Assembly (NCBI GenBank): GCA_002077065.1
Contig: NAJO01000025.1
Coordinates: forward strand, 124,001 to 188,000
Length of the DNA stretch: 64,000 bases
Source: Cryoendolithus antarcticus
Taxonomy: Eukaryota; Ascomycota; Dothideomycetes; Cladosporiales; Cladosporiaceae
Direction: 5' to 3'
Part shown: piece after piece, positions 1-11,546 of the stretch
How positions within the stretch are numbered: position 1 is the first letter of the stretch
Layout of the letters: every line of letters starts with the position of its first letter
Position numbers and translations under genes: made by a program
Notes under the pieces: model-generated
The model's database searches: none
Seen by the model: the letters and a program-made list of their open reading frames with translations, nothing else
What the model was told of the DNA's origin: nothing

Positions 1-1181
1 GTGGGGTCTGCGGAGGGGGGGAGGAGGGCAGAGAAGTCGACGTGAGCGCCTGTGCAGCAGATAATTGCATCGATGTTGTCCAGGGTAGTACCGTCGGTAA
101 GCAGCACGCTGTTAGGACCCGTGATGTGAGTGATGCCTTGGACGGACTCGACTTTGCCGGAAAGTAGGAGGTCTGGCAAATGATCGGAGATGAGTGGAAT
201 ACTGTTCTCGGGATTCCCCGATAGTCGAGCTCCTGTGAGAGCAGGATGGTCCTTCAATCCAGGGAAAACCTCATTTTGCCAGCCTTCGATCATTTTCGAC
301 CTCAACTTGAGCATAACCTTTGGCATGACTCTGCCGATGAAGCCACCAATTATTGCTAGCCTGATGTTGACATTATGGTCGAGGGCCTTGCCGCGCAGAA
401 TTCTGGGTAGTACGACGAACTTGCGACGATGAGAGAGGTAGACTTTCACCGCGCCAGCGTCAAGAAGGTGGCCAATGCTGTCAGCCGATGTTGCTCCGGC
501 ACCGATGACGAGAACAGTTTGTCCAGCATACTGAGACGGGTTCTTGAAGTTTTGTGAGTGCACAACCTCGCCTTCGAAATCGTTCAGACCAGCTACATCG
601 GGGAGTCGCGGCTTCGATAGCGAACCCGTCGCCATGATCAGGCGATCGAACATGTGCGTTACTGAACGACCGTCGGATGACTTCGTCGTGACGATCCATC
701 TGCGCTGCTCATCATCACGCGTGATGCTGATCACACTGGTCGAGAGTTGGACATATTTGTTGAGGTTGAAGTGCTCGGCGTACAACTCGAAGTAGTCCTG
801 GATCTGCTTGGCACTAGGGTAGAGAGGATAGTCTGGCGGCGATCAGATTTAGCGCTACGCTTCCAGGTGGCAGACCTACCGTCAGGAAGTGGAAAGTCGC
901 TGTAAGCAGCCTTCGAGGTTATCAGCTTGTGCATATCAGCTGGAATACGGTCAAGTGATGCGCACCAGATGCTTCGACACATTCGACACGGTACCAATGA
1001 GCGTGCTGGTTTGCGTGGGGTCGAGTGTGCTATGCCACAGTCCTCCGATGTAGCTGTTCCGCTCGAAACAAGTCACTTCGAAGCCTTCCTCCACGAAGTT
1101 CTTGACCGCAGTCAGTCCAAATGCGCCAGCACCAATGACGCAGATGGATTTGCCGAGTCCATTAGAGCCCCTCGCCGACAT
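1..1181 (-). CDS. Flavin-containing monooxygenase (FMO-like), 3' end off the window
   Basis: Likely an FAD/NADPH class B monooxygenase oxidising a soft nucleophile or small metabolite; the substrate cannot be told. The start is placed at 1181 because the peptide from there runs straight into an FAD-binding GxGxxG motif (VIGAGAFGL) followed by FERNSYIGGLW, typical of FMOs. Introns are read at 940-994 and 833-879, joining ...STLI to ADMHKLITSKAAYSDFPLPD and then DYPLYPSAKQIQDYFELY, which is the usual FMO order. A second Rossmann motif, VLVIGAGATSAD, for NADPH lies near 480-520. The gene continues beyond base 1 with no stop seen. The family is clear; the exact subfamily and physiological role are not. 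Confidence 0.85.
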
Positions 1182-1874
1182 GGTCAATAGAGATGGCTGA
1201 ACCAATTGCGCGACGAAGGGAAGTGAGCGACAAAAAGATAGCGTGAAGGGAGATGGCACAAAATGTAGATCGCGGTACCACGAATTGGCCAGTTGAGAGG
1301 AATCTCAACGCCGATATGTTCGATACTTATGATCGGACGGTGCTACAATCCAGGTCAACAGTCGTATGTGGATCGATGAGGATTTGACGAGAGACGGCAC
1401 GCCTCGTGGTCCGAATCCTTCACAAGCCAGCTGAAGTGGTGCAGTAACCCTGAAATGATCGGCGCAGGCATTGATGCGGTGCGATACGACACGGCCAATA
1501 ACGGCCGGCGCACATTTCTGTGAATATAATGTCCTGAGTCGACTCAATCACCCATGCTTTCACATGGAAGCGGGGGCTCTATGTGTATGTCTGATGATTC
1601 CTGGTCAGGGTGAGCTCCGTTTTGACGACGCGTCAGGGTCGCGTCGTCGCCAAGCGTGGGCATTGCGACTTCACTGATGGCGACTTCCTTCCTGAGGAGT
1701 GAATGCTGCACGTCTGCCTGTATGCCTCAACCGTGAGTCGACGGCTGCAGAGCCACAGCCTGCTTGGGCAAAGTAGATACATGTAGGTACAGACGAATGC
1801 TCGACCTCTCATCGCAATCCAAGCCCTCGACTTCAACAGTCCGGCTTTACAGACTCGGTGTCTCGCACAACGCA
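1182..1874. other. Intergenic region
   Basis: Divergent spacer between the FMO gene (minus) and the F-box gene (plus). It must hold both promoters, but I see no convincing coding exon or named regulatory motif. Confidence 0.5.
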
Positions 1875-3751
1875 ATGCCTGCCACAACTCGTCAGAGCGC
1901 GACCGCTCCCAGTAACACACTTCAACCCTCTCAAAGGCGCATCGGTCGCCGCCCTGCATTTGCTAGGAAAAGCTACCAGTCGGTCAATGCCTACTTCGCC
2001 CGTTCAACGCCAGTTGTCAACGTCCCTCGCTTGTTGGCTTTGCCGGCCGAGCTGCAGAAAGACATACTTGACTACGTGAGCGCTATGGATAGATTGACCG
2101 GCGATCTCACGCTGACACCTGACCAGATCACTACTTGCCGCGATCGGAAGAGTCTCTGCTTGGTCTCAAAGGAAATGCATGCGATCGCAGCGCCGTACCT
2201 GTACCGTAACATCTCACTCTCTCCTGCTAGCCTGATTCAGAAGGTGCAGGACGCTCTGTGCAAAAGCAATCTGTCACTACAGCACGTACGTCGCCTCGTG
2301 GTCCGGAAAGCGCCATTCGCGTGCCCTGGGATGACCGAGGCTGGATTTGCGGTGCTGAGCTCTGTGCTCACCGCACTACCCAAAGACGGCCTCGAGATGT
2401 TCGCGTGAGCTATACTGGACTATTCTGCGTGACGGGCACGACTGATCGCAAGTAGTATATATGCCGGAACAGCCATTGTACCCTGCGATCTCGACTATCT
2501 TCTGCGTCTCCGACAACGTCGATCGAATCTGTACCAGATGCAGTGTGCGGAAACATGTCCTGTCCTACACTTACTACCGGATGCCGATGAGCCGCGAAAT
2601 GTCACTACGCTGCAGCTTACCCTTCGCAACCAGGAGACTTGTGCCAGCGCTCAGACCATCTTACAAGCGGCGCCGATGGTGATCAACCTCGCAATCGAGT
2701 TGAGTTGCACAGAGTGGCTGACAAGCGATGGACCAAAGACCGGCGAGCTTGTGATCAACACGCTGTTCGAGCAGCAAGACACCAAGTTTGGCTCGCAGAA
2801 ATCGCAAAAGCCAGCTTTGCAGAAGCTGAGACTTTCCAGGATGGACCTCACCACAGCCGGGACGATACTTCCAACGGTAGTAGACTGTGGCAGCCTTCGC
2901 CACCTGCAATTAGTCGATTGTGATAACATCGTGCCTCTGTGTGAAAGCTTCTCGCAGCTGAGGCTTCCTCTCGAAGTCGTCGACATCAAAGACGCCTCGG
3001 ATGGAGATAGACGTGGCAAGACCGGTGTGCTCTTGCAGTCGGTCCGCCAGCTGCGACGCTTTCGGATCACGCGAAGTGTGTATGACGACCCTAATCATGA
3101 TTTCCAATGGGCTGCCTTGCAACGGCATGCTGCAACCTTGCAAGTGCTTGAGATCGTAGATGGAGAGCCAGATGGCACCGTTTTCAGGGCGACCACCGTA
3201 ATCGACCGATCCGCGGCGGCTTTGCGGAAGCTGTTCGTCAGCTGCACAGACCTACGACAGCTCTGTATGGGCGGCTTTGGACTCGAGTCTGGCACGTGGA
3301 CGAATCAAGTTCATGGCGTGAACCTCTTGCTGGTGAGCATGTTTATTGATCGAGCACGAGTGAACAACATTCACTGACACTCGTTGTTCAGGACTGCGTC
3401 TCAAATCTTCGCAACCTGCGAACCCTCAAGCTGCGGATGTACCCAGAGTGTCTAGACGGTAGCATCTACATCGAAAGCGAGGAACGGCAGACGATCTTCG
3501 AAGCGCAAATCCGACACCACGCCGTCGTCCTCGCAAGCAAAGTCTTCCAGGAACTCGGTGCTGGGTGCCCGCGTTTCAGGGTAGTTGTTGTCGAGGCTTG
3601 GGAGATGTCACAAGATGGCACTCCGGATTACTTTGCAACATTCGCATTCCTTCGGGCGTCGCAGACGGATGTATATGGCTGCACTGGCGCGGTCGCTGTG
3701 AAGGAGCCGCTGCACACGATCAAGCATCACGAGCCGTGCTCGGACATCTAG
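1875..3751 (+). CDS. F-box domain protein
   Basis: Predicted substrate adaptor for an SCF ubiquitin ligase. Three exons fit cleanly: 1875-2404, 2456-3332 and 3392-3751, giving about 588 residues. The introns begin GTGAGC and end TAG or CAG, and the frame closes at both. The start at 1875 (MPATTRQSA) was preferred over an in-frame ATG at 1764 because similar fungal F-box proteins begin this way; the upstream ATG is possible. The F-box-like segment is LLALPAELQKDILDYV followed by CLVSKEMHAIAAPYLYRNI. The rest is leucine-rich with repeated LRHLQLVDC / LRKLFVS patterns that suggest a divergent LRR-type recognition region. The target protein is unknown. Such genes are numerous and variable in filamentous fungi. 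Confidence 0.75.
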
Positions 3752-4408
3752 GAGCCGGAGAAGTTCCTGGCGTGCTGATGGCAGAGATATGACATTGACG
3801 ATGCCTGTTCGGTGGAAGAACTATGCTAGCCTAACAGAGAGCTCCGGGTGCAGCTAACACAACGTGAGTGCGCCTGCATGATCGCTGGCGCTTGAAAGAA
3901 TTTGGGACGGATGCGGGATGCATGGCTGACTCGGACGGCCGCCTGACAGACATGCTCCACGACAAGTTGTCGATGGACTCAGCTGTACATTCATGTATAT
4001 ATTCCGTTAGCTATTGTATCAACGTTTTCTCCACGAGCATGCAGGGCATCTGCAGGGCTAATGTCCGATGATGAAGCCGTTTGCGACACGTGAGGCGTCC
4101 GTGCTCAATAGCTATCAACGCTCGAGCTCCATCTGGCAACAGAGTGCGGAGAGGGTGGAGCAATTCAATATTGCGACAACCAGCCACTTCGGTTGGCGAA
4201 TGTTGCGAGAGTTGGCGTTATTACGAGAGTCAACATGCTGAGAGACTGGTGATTGCTTCCACTGGAGATTTGCTGAACAGATCATTTCGTCGTCAAGCGT
4301 TCGAGCGACATCGCGCGCGTTGCATAGCGGGGAGACTTGCGGAATCGATTGGATCGACCGTCTGGACACTGCGCGTTTGGAGCAACGAGTACACCACATC
4401 TGGGCAAG
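3752..4408. other. Intergenic region
   Basis: Spacer between the F-box gene and glycogenin, presumably including the glycogenin promoter. I see no supported gene; the ORFs here are short and lack family features. Confidence 0.5.
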
Positions 4409-6585
4409 ATGGCAGTCGGGGAGGATGCGTACTGTACGGTAAGTGTGATCTCACGGTCCATGAACAGCGCCAGCAAGATCTAATCGTCTACGCAGCTGGT
4501 CATGACCGATTCCTATCTGCCAGGTACGTACATGATCAGTCCCAGATGGCGGACGAGGTCTGACTTTCCCGATAGGTGCTGCTGTTCTCGCAAACTCGCT
4601 ACGCGACTGTGGCACGACCAAGAAGCTCGCAGCGCTTGTATGTCGTGACACGCTCCGACAGAGCACGATCGATGAGCTACGGGCAAGTGTCGCTTCTCCT
4701 CAACCCGGCAAGCGATACTCATCTAACACAGCGAAACTCTACAGGACCTCTACGACTATGTCATCCCCGTCGACCGCATCGGCAACCCCAACCCAAAGAA
4801 TCTCTACCTCATGAACCGCGGCGACCTCCTCTATACCTTCACCAAGATCAACCTCTGGCGGCAGACGCAGTTCAGGAAGATCGTCTACCTCGACGCGGAT
4901 GTTGTCGCTCTCCGAGCTCCCGAAGAGCTCTTCGACACAAGGGAAGAGTTCGCAGCAGCGCCAGACGTGGGCTGGCCCGATGCCTTCAACACAGGCGTTA
5001 TGGTCATTTCTCCACACATGGGCACGTATTGGGCACTGAAGACATTGGCTAGCGCCGGGGACAGCTTCGATGGTGCAGATCAAGGGCTGCTGAACCAGTA
5101 CTATGAGCACAAGCCTTGGAAGAGACTGAGCTTCAAGTACAACTGCACACCGTCGGCGAATTACCAGTATGAGCCTGCATACCGCTTCTACAAGCACGAC
5201 ATCAGCATGATTCATTTCATTGGCGATCACAAGCCTTGGAGAGGAGCGAGAAGCGCCAATGCGCCGCCGAGTGCGTATCAAGAGTTGCTGTCGCGGTGGT
5301 GGGCGGTGTATGATCGGCACATCAGTGTGGGAACGCACGAGTACACCGAGTCCGGGAAGAGGGAGCAGACTTCTGCGACTGCAAACAGCGGTGCAGCGCC
5401 ATCACTCAGCAGCAGTACAGAAGTGCCATTCACTGAGCCAGGCGAGGTAGCAGAGAACATCGATCAGGGCTTAGTCGCACCGAGAGCGACGGCCGAAGCC
5501 AGACGGTTCTCAGCTCCACAGTCAGAATGGGATGCGACTCGTGCGCCTCCGCCAGCGACATCTCGACCCGAAGCAGCGAACTTTCCTCACCAAATCTACG
5601 ACTTCAACAACGATCCAACGCCCTTCCACGCACCATCCTCGTATCCTGAGCCACCGAAAGACATGTGGTACAAAGTCCCCAGCCAACCCCCACGACGAGA
5701 GGACAAACCACCTCCAATCTTCCCCTGGGAAGAACGCCAAGTGCCCAAACCGACCCGTACCTTCGCTCCGTCCGCCCCACCCTCTCCACCACCCTCTGAG
5801 TCACCGCCCTTTGCCCACGCCGACGAGTTCTCCGTTCAAGCTGACGATCTCCCCACCACACCCACCATCCACGTGTCTTCCCCTCCCGCAAACGACTTCA
5901 GCGCCACCTCCAAAAATGCGTGGGACGATATCCAAGGCATCGACTCCTACGTCCGCGCCTTGTCTGACCGGCAATTCAACCGCGCGAAGGTCTCGCAGGG
6001 GTATCAGGAAGGCCCGCAACCGCAGACGGAGCCTGGGGCTGTGTTGGCGGAGCAGGTCCGTCAGCGCAGGGAGAGTCTGATATTGACTGATTTCCCTAGC
6101 GCTGTGGAGAGACCGAGTCTGCCTGTTACGCCGGCGCCGAGGGCGAGGAATAGCTTTTGGGGTGAGGAGAGAGATGAGACTGGAAACTTGCCGGCGGCGG
6201 AGGGGGTGCCGGATCAGGCGGATTGGGTGTGTACATCACAGCTGATCGAAGCTACCAGGACACAATGCTAACGTTTGTACAGAATCCCGACGAACAACTC
6301 GAGACTCTCCGTCGCAACTCGGTGCTCTCTTCCGCCGATCTCAAGATGCCTCAGCGCAAGCTCTCTGCGAGGTCCATGCCGCCGACGTCTGCGGATGTGC
6401 ACCCCAGCGCCACGCCCTCTGCCAGCACATTAGCCAGCGTTACCGAAGAACACCCTCCCCCTCCAGCCTCCAAACCAACATTCGCCACCCCCGACTTCTC
6501 CACGCCAGCCGCCAAGAACGAAGAAGCAGTGCTCAGTCCAACAGAACACGGGAGTAGGGATTTCGGGCAGGGCGTGCTTGAGTAG
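4409..6585 (+). CDS. Glycogenin-like GT8 glucosyltransferase
   Basis: Self-glucosylating primer of glycogen synthesis, transferring glucose from UDP-glucose. Five exons are read: 4409-4438, 4496-4523 (a 28-base microexon), 4576-4682, 4745-6226 and 6283-6585, making 649 residues. The frame closes throughout. The peptide starts MAVGEDAYCTLVMTDSYLPG and passes through GAAVLANSLRDCGTTKKLAAL to the metal-binding DxD in YLDADVV, then FNTGVMVI, DQGLLNQYY and MIHFIGDHKPW, all GT8/glycogenin landmarks. The third intron (4683-4744) starts GCAAGT, a GC-AG intron. After the roughly 230-residue catalytic domain comes a long Pro/Ser-rich, probably disordered tail. The last exon begins NPDEQLETLRRNSVL, a block I associate with fungal glycogenin C-termini and possibly glycogen-synthase contact. 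Cytoplasmic. Confidence 0.88.
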
Positions 6586-6640
6586 TTTTTCTAGCGAGCA
6601 TGCGCGATGACAGCTTTTTGTATGTAGTGAACAAAGCCAT

Positions 6641-7502
6641 TTACTCTTCCTCAATAGCCTCTGCTTTCTCAGCTGCTCGTCGTTCTTTTCGTCTTGTGTT
6701 GCGTGTCGTTTTTGACGCTTTTGCGGCATCGGATTCTCGACTACCGCGCTTGCTGCGACGAGTCTTCTGCTCTTTGGTTGCTGCTGAGCTGGTGAAGCTA
6801 CTATGCTGGTACTCAATGGTGTCTAGAGCGGTGTCATGGGTTCCGGACAGAGGCGGCGACGGCTGTGGACTTGGTGGTAGAGCGATGCCTAGGCCGTGAG
6901 ACTCAGAGTCTCTCGAGGGAGTTGGTGGGTGGCTTGTGATAGTATCGACGTACTTCGAGACCAGTTTCGGAGTTGGCGGTGTCCATGAGAGCGCTGTGTC
7001 CGGCTCGATCTCTCTGTCTCTCACGGGACTGGACGACGAGCTTGTGGTAGTATTGACTTACTCTGAGACTTTTTCGGGAGCTGGAGGGGTCGGAGAGAGC
7101 AACGACACTGGAGCCGAGACCGCAGGTGCGCTCTCCGCGACCCGGTTGCGCTGATTTGCGCTCGCACGGCGCGTCATATTGTTGCTTACCTCGATTGAGA
7201 AGAAATCTGGGAGAGACCATTGTAGTTAAGGTGCAAGTCGTCACAAAGACGGCGATCAGAGCAATCGGCAGTATATGAGCTTCAATGAGGTCGCCTTTGT
7301 AAGCCGCAGTCCATTCTGGGGACGTCCATTCCGGTAGGATTATCTCAATGTCGCTCTCCATGTAGATTTCCACGACCGGCGCGGTATATTCGTGCTGAGG
7401 AAGGCTGTCGATACCACGGAGAGACGTAATTTGTGGTGTACTTTTGAGGTCTAAAGCCAGATGGGCGAGGAAAAGTGCGTATATGAGAATTACTGAAAAC
7501 AT
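6641..7502 (-). CDS. Unknown small membrane protein with a tandem 36-residue repeat
   Basis: No family recognised. A model with exons 7502-7190, 7107-7062 and 7013-6641 closes in frame and gives about 243 residues. The N-terminus (MFSVILIYALFLAHLAL) is a signal peptide or anchor; a second hydrophobic segment, ILPIALIAVFVTTCTLTTMV, lies near residue 90. The C-terminus is Pro/Ser-rich and then very basic (KTRRSKRGSRES ... RRKERRAAEK). Two copies of a 108-base unit lie head to tail: TPPTPKLVSKYVDTITS around 6953 and the parallel TPPAPEKVSE, stop, VNTTTS around 7061. The upstream copy contains an in-frame TAA that sits inside a good GTAAGT donor, so I place a 48-base intron (7014-7061) there. The first intron (7108-7189) is my best choice among several. 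Function unknown. Confidence 0.5.
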
Positions 7503-7820
7503 GGTGGCTTTCTCGAAGGGGGTTGCCCGGGAAGGTTGACAGTATGGGTGTGCAGTATGAGAGCGTAGGAAGTGCGTGTATAGGTGCAGAGAGAGTGAGA
7601 GTAGAAGAGAGCAAACTATTCGAATTTTGTGTGCAATAGCATTTCCTATTGTCAGTCGGTTTGTATTATTTCATGCCAGACCTCAGCCAGAATTTGAGAA
7701 AATGTGACAATAGAAAGTCTTCAATGCAACCCACTGCACATGTGCACTTCCCTTGGTACCCACCCAAACGCCAACGCTACATCGAACAAACGATAGTCCT
7801 TGACCCATCTCACCCCACCC
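7503..7820. other. Short intergenic region
   Basis: About 320 bases between the start of the unknown membrane protein and the 3' end of the DUF2985 gene, both on the minus strand. Nothing recognisable. Confidence 0.5.
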
Positions 7821-9347
7821 CTACACTCCTTTCTCCCCGCCTTTTCCATGCTCGTGCCCCATCTCCCTCGCAATCGCCTTGATCTCCTTCTTCTCAATCT
7901 CTCTCAACACCGCCTCACTAGGCTGCACGCCCTCCACCTTCTTCACAACCTTGCCCTCAAGAAAAGTCACAAACCCGCCAATGCCAGCCACAATGGAGGC
8001 CAGCGCGATGAACAAGCCAGTGCTCCAGCTCGGGCGCTTATAGCGGTCGAAGCCCCACATGAATCCGCAGAGGCAGCCTTGCAGGAATGTGTTCCAGACG
8101 TTGCACCAGATGAAGAAGTCGAGCTTCCAGAGTTTGGTGGGTGGTGCGCGGATGCCTGTCAGGGGCGGATGGGGAGTTGTTTTGAGGGGGTGAGGGACGC
8201 GGGGGTCTTCGGCGAAAGGTGCAGATGCGTTTGGGTGTGTGAGTGCTGTGTACTCCTCCTCTGACATCTCGTCCAGGGTATCCGAGCCCGGCAATCGTAG
8301 CCAGTTCTGGTTGATGCCGGCTAGCGTGCGAAGGCCGTAGAGCCTCTGCTCCGTGCCGTACTTCTTCTCCGAACATAGCCTCCATCGCAGAAGGTAATAG
8401 AGATCTCTAAATCGCCACGGGATCAAGCCGAAGCCTGTCACACAGAATAGTCCGTTCAAGATCTGACTGTCAATCTCGAGCCATATCCTACGTGGCGACT
8501 GCAAGTGATTACAATCTCTGAACCAGCCCCTCGGCGCTTCGTTGACCCAGCACATTTCTGGCGCAGCGCCACAAAGCAGTAAGAACAACATCCCACCCCA
8601 AGCTACGACATTCAAACAGTAGATTGTGATGAGGAAGCCAAGCGGCGTGAGGAACCACTTCCAGAACGCTGCTAAGCCGATCATCGTGGAAGTAATCCAG
8701 GGGAGTTTCGGGGGTGGAATATAGCCAGAGGAGAAGCGGCGAGCGTGATCCTGTGCTGTTATATGGGGTTGGGGTTTCTCGCTTCGGGTGGTGCTTTCGG
8801 TCGGCGAAATGGAGTCCTCAGCGGTGGTAGTGATCATATCAGTCTTCACTTCTGCCAATTCCCTCTTTTCTGCGATCGGGGCTGGTGTGACTGCGTTGCT
8901 GAGGTTTGACGGCTCCTCTGCTAGGAGAGGGAAGGGCTCTAGTCCGGCGTGATTCTTGTTGAACTCTCCGCTCTCTCGTACAGGCACCATGGCCGGCGCT
9001 CCGTTCCCGCTGCTCACTCTCCGCACCACCGACCGTCTCTTGCCAGCACTATCTCCGCTACTCCCTCGCCGCATCTCCCGCTGCACCTCTCCCCTCCATC
9101 CCTCCTCGGCGAATGAACCTCTTCGAATCTCACCTAATGTCGGTGCCCTACTCGTAGCCTCTGCAGCTGCTGCCCACGCTCCAAGCGGCGGATTGACGTT
9201 CAGCGCATCTCGCGCGAGTTGGCTGACGCTGCCGGCTGCGCTACGGACGCTGCTGACAGTGCTGGACATGGTGCTCGTCCGGTTCCGGGTCATGGCGAAC
9301 TGGGCGGCGGTGGGAGAGGAGGGCGAGTCGACGCTGGGTTTCGACAT
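7821..9347 (-). CDS. DUF2985-family membrane protein
   Basis: Single-exon gene of 508 residues. The first 220 or so residues are Ser/Thr/Pro-rich and probably cytosolic. The conserved part begins near PKLPWITSTMIGLAAFWKWFLTPLGFLITIYC and contains several transmembrane segments (VVAWGGMLFLLLCG, LNGLFCVTGFGLIPWRFRDLYYLL, WNTFLQGCLCGFMWGFDRYKRP, TGLFIALASIVAGIGGFVTFL). The blocks APEMCWVNEAPRGWFRDCNHLQSPRRIWLEI-like and GLIPWRFRDLYY match what I know of fungal DUF2985 proteins. The role of this family is not established; multipass membrane location is clear from the sequence. The start at 9347 (MSKPSVDSPSS) is the first ATG of the open frame. Confidence 0.8.
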   Translation of the reverse strand: MSKPSVDSPSSPTAAQFAMTRNRTSTMSSTVSSVRSAAGSVSQLARDALNVNPPLGAWAAAAEATSRAPTLGEIRRGSFAEEGWRGEVQREMRRGSSGDSAGKRRSVVRRVSSGNGAPAMVPVRESGEFNKNHAGLEPFPLLAEEPSNLSNAVTPAPIAEKRELAEVKTDMITTTAEDSISPTESTTRSEKPQPHITAQDHARRFSSGYIPPPKLPWITSTMIGLAAFWKWFLTPLGFLITIYCLNVVAWGGMLFLLLCGAAPEMCWVNEAPRGWFRDCNHLQSPRRIWLEIDSQILNGLFCVTGFGLIPWRFRDLYYLLRWRLCSEKKYGTEQRLYGLRTLAGINQNWLRLPGSDTLDEMSEEEYTALTHPNASAPFAEDPRVPHPLKTTPHPPLTGIRAPPTKLWKLDFFIWCNVWNTFLQGCLCGFMWGFDRYKRPSWSTGLFIALASIVAGIGGFVTFLEGKVVKKVEGVQPSEAVLREIEKKEIKAIAREMGHEHGKGGEKGV

Positions 9348-9929
9348 GTTCGCTGTGTACCTATGTATGCTCTATGGCATTCGAAGAGTTCCAGATGACG
9401 GGTGGTGACTGCGCTCAGTTGTGGTGCAGGCCGCCGTAGTATGGTCCCCGCCGCGTGGGCGTAGGATCTAGAGTTGCAGCTGCGAAACCCTATCGCAAGA
9501 GCAGGTGTTCAATCGCGCATATGAAAACACTCCCGGTCTATGTGTCACTGAAGATAGTAGAAATACATGCGACCCCTTTACACATGTATGAGGTCCCCGG
9601 CGTTCACACGGCTGGTTGTCTCCGCCGAGACAACGGGTGCCACGATGTTCACTCAGCACCCAGCCGCGCCTCGCCAATGCAACTCCACAACGCCATTGTT
9701 AATGCGAGCCAATCACAGCCGATCGCGAGCTTGTACACGTTTCTTGGTCAGCCAAGTCAGCATTGTCACTTGCCCGTCAGCTACCGCCTCACGCCCGAGA
9801 CGCAAGCACTGATGAGTGATGCTTCAGACGAGCGAACGACAGCAGTACGAAGGGCGGCGATGATACGATGGGACAATTATTGATCTACAGTGATGACAAC
9901 GAATCGCTCTCCATCTCGGGCGCGCCCAT
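9348..9929. other. Intergenic region
   Basis: Spacer between the DUF2985 start and the SDR 3' end. No supported gene or site seen. Confidence 0.5.
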
Positions 9930-10885
9930 CTATGGCCTCACCTCGACCTCGACCTCCCTAGGCCACCCTTTCAACCCCATTGTCAACTCCCCCTTAGCCG
10001 TAATCTCGCCCTTCCGCTCAGCCAATTCCTCTACATCCCAGTGAGACCATAGGAATTTCCCTGCCGTCCACGCCGCAGCAGGACTAGCCAGCCACAGTGC
10101 GAAATCCCCTGGCAGGTTGACGTTGTCCTTGCTGAACGAGAACCCAGCATCGGCGTTCATCTCAGACTCAATGACACCGGGATGGATAGACACGATGCGC
10201 AAATCCGGATTCTCGACCTGAAGTGACGGCAGCAGGTGAGCCAGTCCCATCTTGGCGGAGACGTAGGCTGAGAACTCGGGGAAAGCGCCCAAGTGTGCGG
10301 CATTGCTGTTGATGGAGATGAACGTCGGGGTGCCCTTGGCTGACTTATTGGCGGCGAATGCACGGAACGTGATGAACGTGCCCTTGATGTTGACTTCGAA
10401 GACTTTCCACCACGATGCTACCGTGCCGGCGGTGGCGAGCTGCTTCGTGCCGAGCCCAGCGCTGGCAACGACAACATCGATCCCACTTCCGGAGATGCGG
10501 GAGATGTCCTCAAAAGCTGCGTTCATGCCAGGCTCGTCAAGAATGTCCACGGCATAGGTGAGGATCTTAGCGGAGCCAAGTTCCTCGAGACCAGCTTTAG
10601 TCGACTCGAGTACTTCGGAGCGACGGCCGATGATGGCTACGATGCGGGCGCCAGCTTGGACGAAGGAGGTCGCGACGCCACGACCGATCGAAGTGCCTGA
10701 ATGCTGTTAGACTGGCCATGCACAAATAGCTATGCGGCTGACGACCGACCACCACCGGTGACAACCACAACTTTGCCCTCGGCGGAGTTCGCTGGATCCT
10801 TCGAGTCGATCGCTGGGTATGAGGAGCGATGGATGATCTTGGTGTATGGCTGCCATTCCCAAGTTGGCCTTGAGGTGTCGGCCAT
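9930..10885 (-). CDS. Short-chain dehydrogenase/reductase (SDR)
   Basis: Classical SDR of about 300 residues, predicted NAD(P)H-dependent oxidoreductase; substrate unknown. Two exons, 10885-10750 and 10696-9930, flank a 53-base intron. Joining them restores the cofactor motif as VVVVTGGGTSIGRGVA (TGxxxGxG). Later landmarks are DVVVASAG (the NNAG-type position, here SAG), FISINSNAAHLG and the catalytic YVSAK, then SIHPGVIESEMN. The C-terminal half, with FALWLASPAAAWTAGKFLWSHWDVEEL, resembles fungal SDRs of secondary or detoxification metabolism. No neighbouring biosynthetic enzyme supports a cluster. No signal peptide; likely cytosolic. Confidence 0.85.
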
Positions 10886-11546
10886 TGCGTCTTATGTGAT
10901 CGATGTCAAGGTGTGACAATATCAAGTTCAGTGGAATGAGGCACTTGGGGAGGAGTGTGGTGAGTGTGTTGGTGGAGTTGGGAAGAAGTGATTTGCTTGT
11001 GGAAGCAACTTTTGTACTTGAGCAAGGGGCGATCGCTCCTGCCCAACTTGCGTGCTTGCAAATGCATGATTGTAAATCGTAAACCTTGGTGTGATTGAGG
11101 TGGTGGTATCTGAATGAGCAGGAGTCTGTTCACACGAAACTTCCACCACTGCAGACCCACCAGTGTTCGATACAGGCAGTAGTAAACCAACAACTTGAAG
11201 CCTGCGAGTTGTGCCTCAGGGATCTAGTCCATTTTGGGCCATTGGTGTTGAGCTGACTTTCAAAAGCCGCAGATCATCCAAGCCAGCGCTTTGTAATCGG
11301 TTCCTGCATTACCCTCTCCGGATGCAGGTACACCTTGTGTCGCAAAGCAAATGCATCGCATTGATATCGACGATCATGTTCTGTCAACATCCCTTTGTAA
11401 TGCTTCCACCGAGGGTGGAAAGGAACGGCTGTCGCAGATCCGTCGAACGCGAAGGAGCGCAAGCATCCAGGCCGCAGTGTAGGCCTTCGTATGTGCATTC
11501 GATGAAAGAATGCTGTAGTTCCGAATGGCATAGCCCACAAAGAGTC
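10886..11546. other. Intergenic region
   Basis: Spacer holding the SDR promoter and the 3' flank of the disrupted GT71-like gene. The ORFs here show no family features. Confidence 0.5.

Noticed and set aside
6937..6970. A second intron at GTACGT (6953) in the unknown membrane gene
   Set aside because: The region codes in frame without a stop and matches the repeat, so splicing is not needed there.
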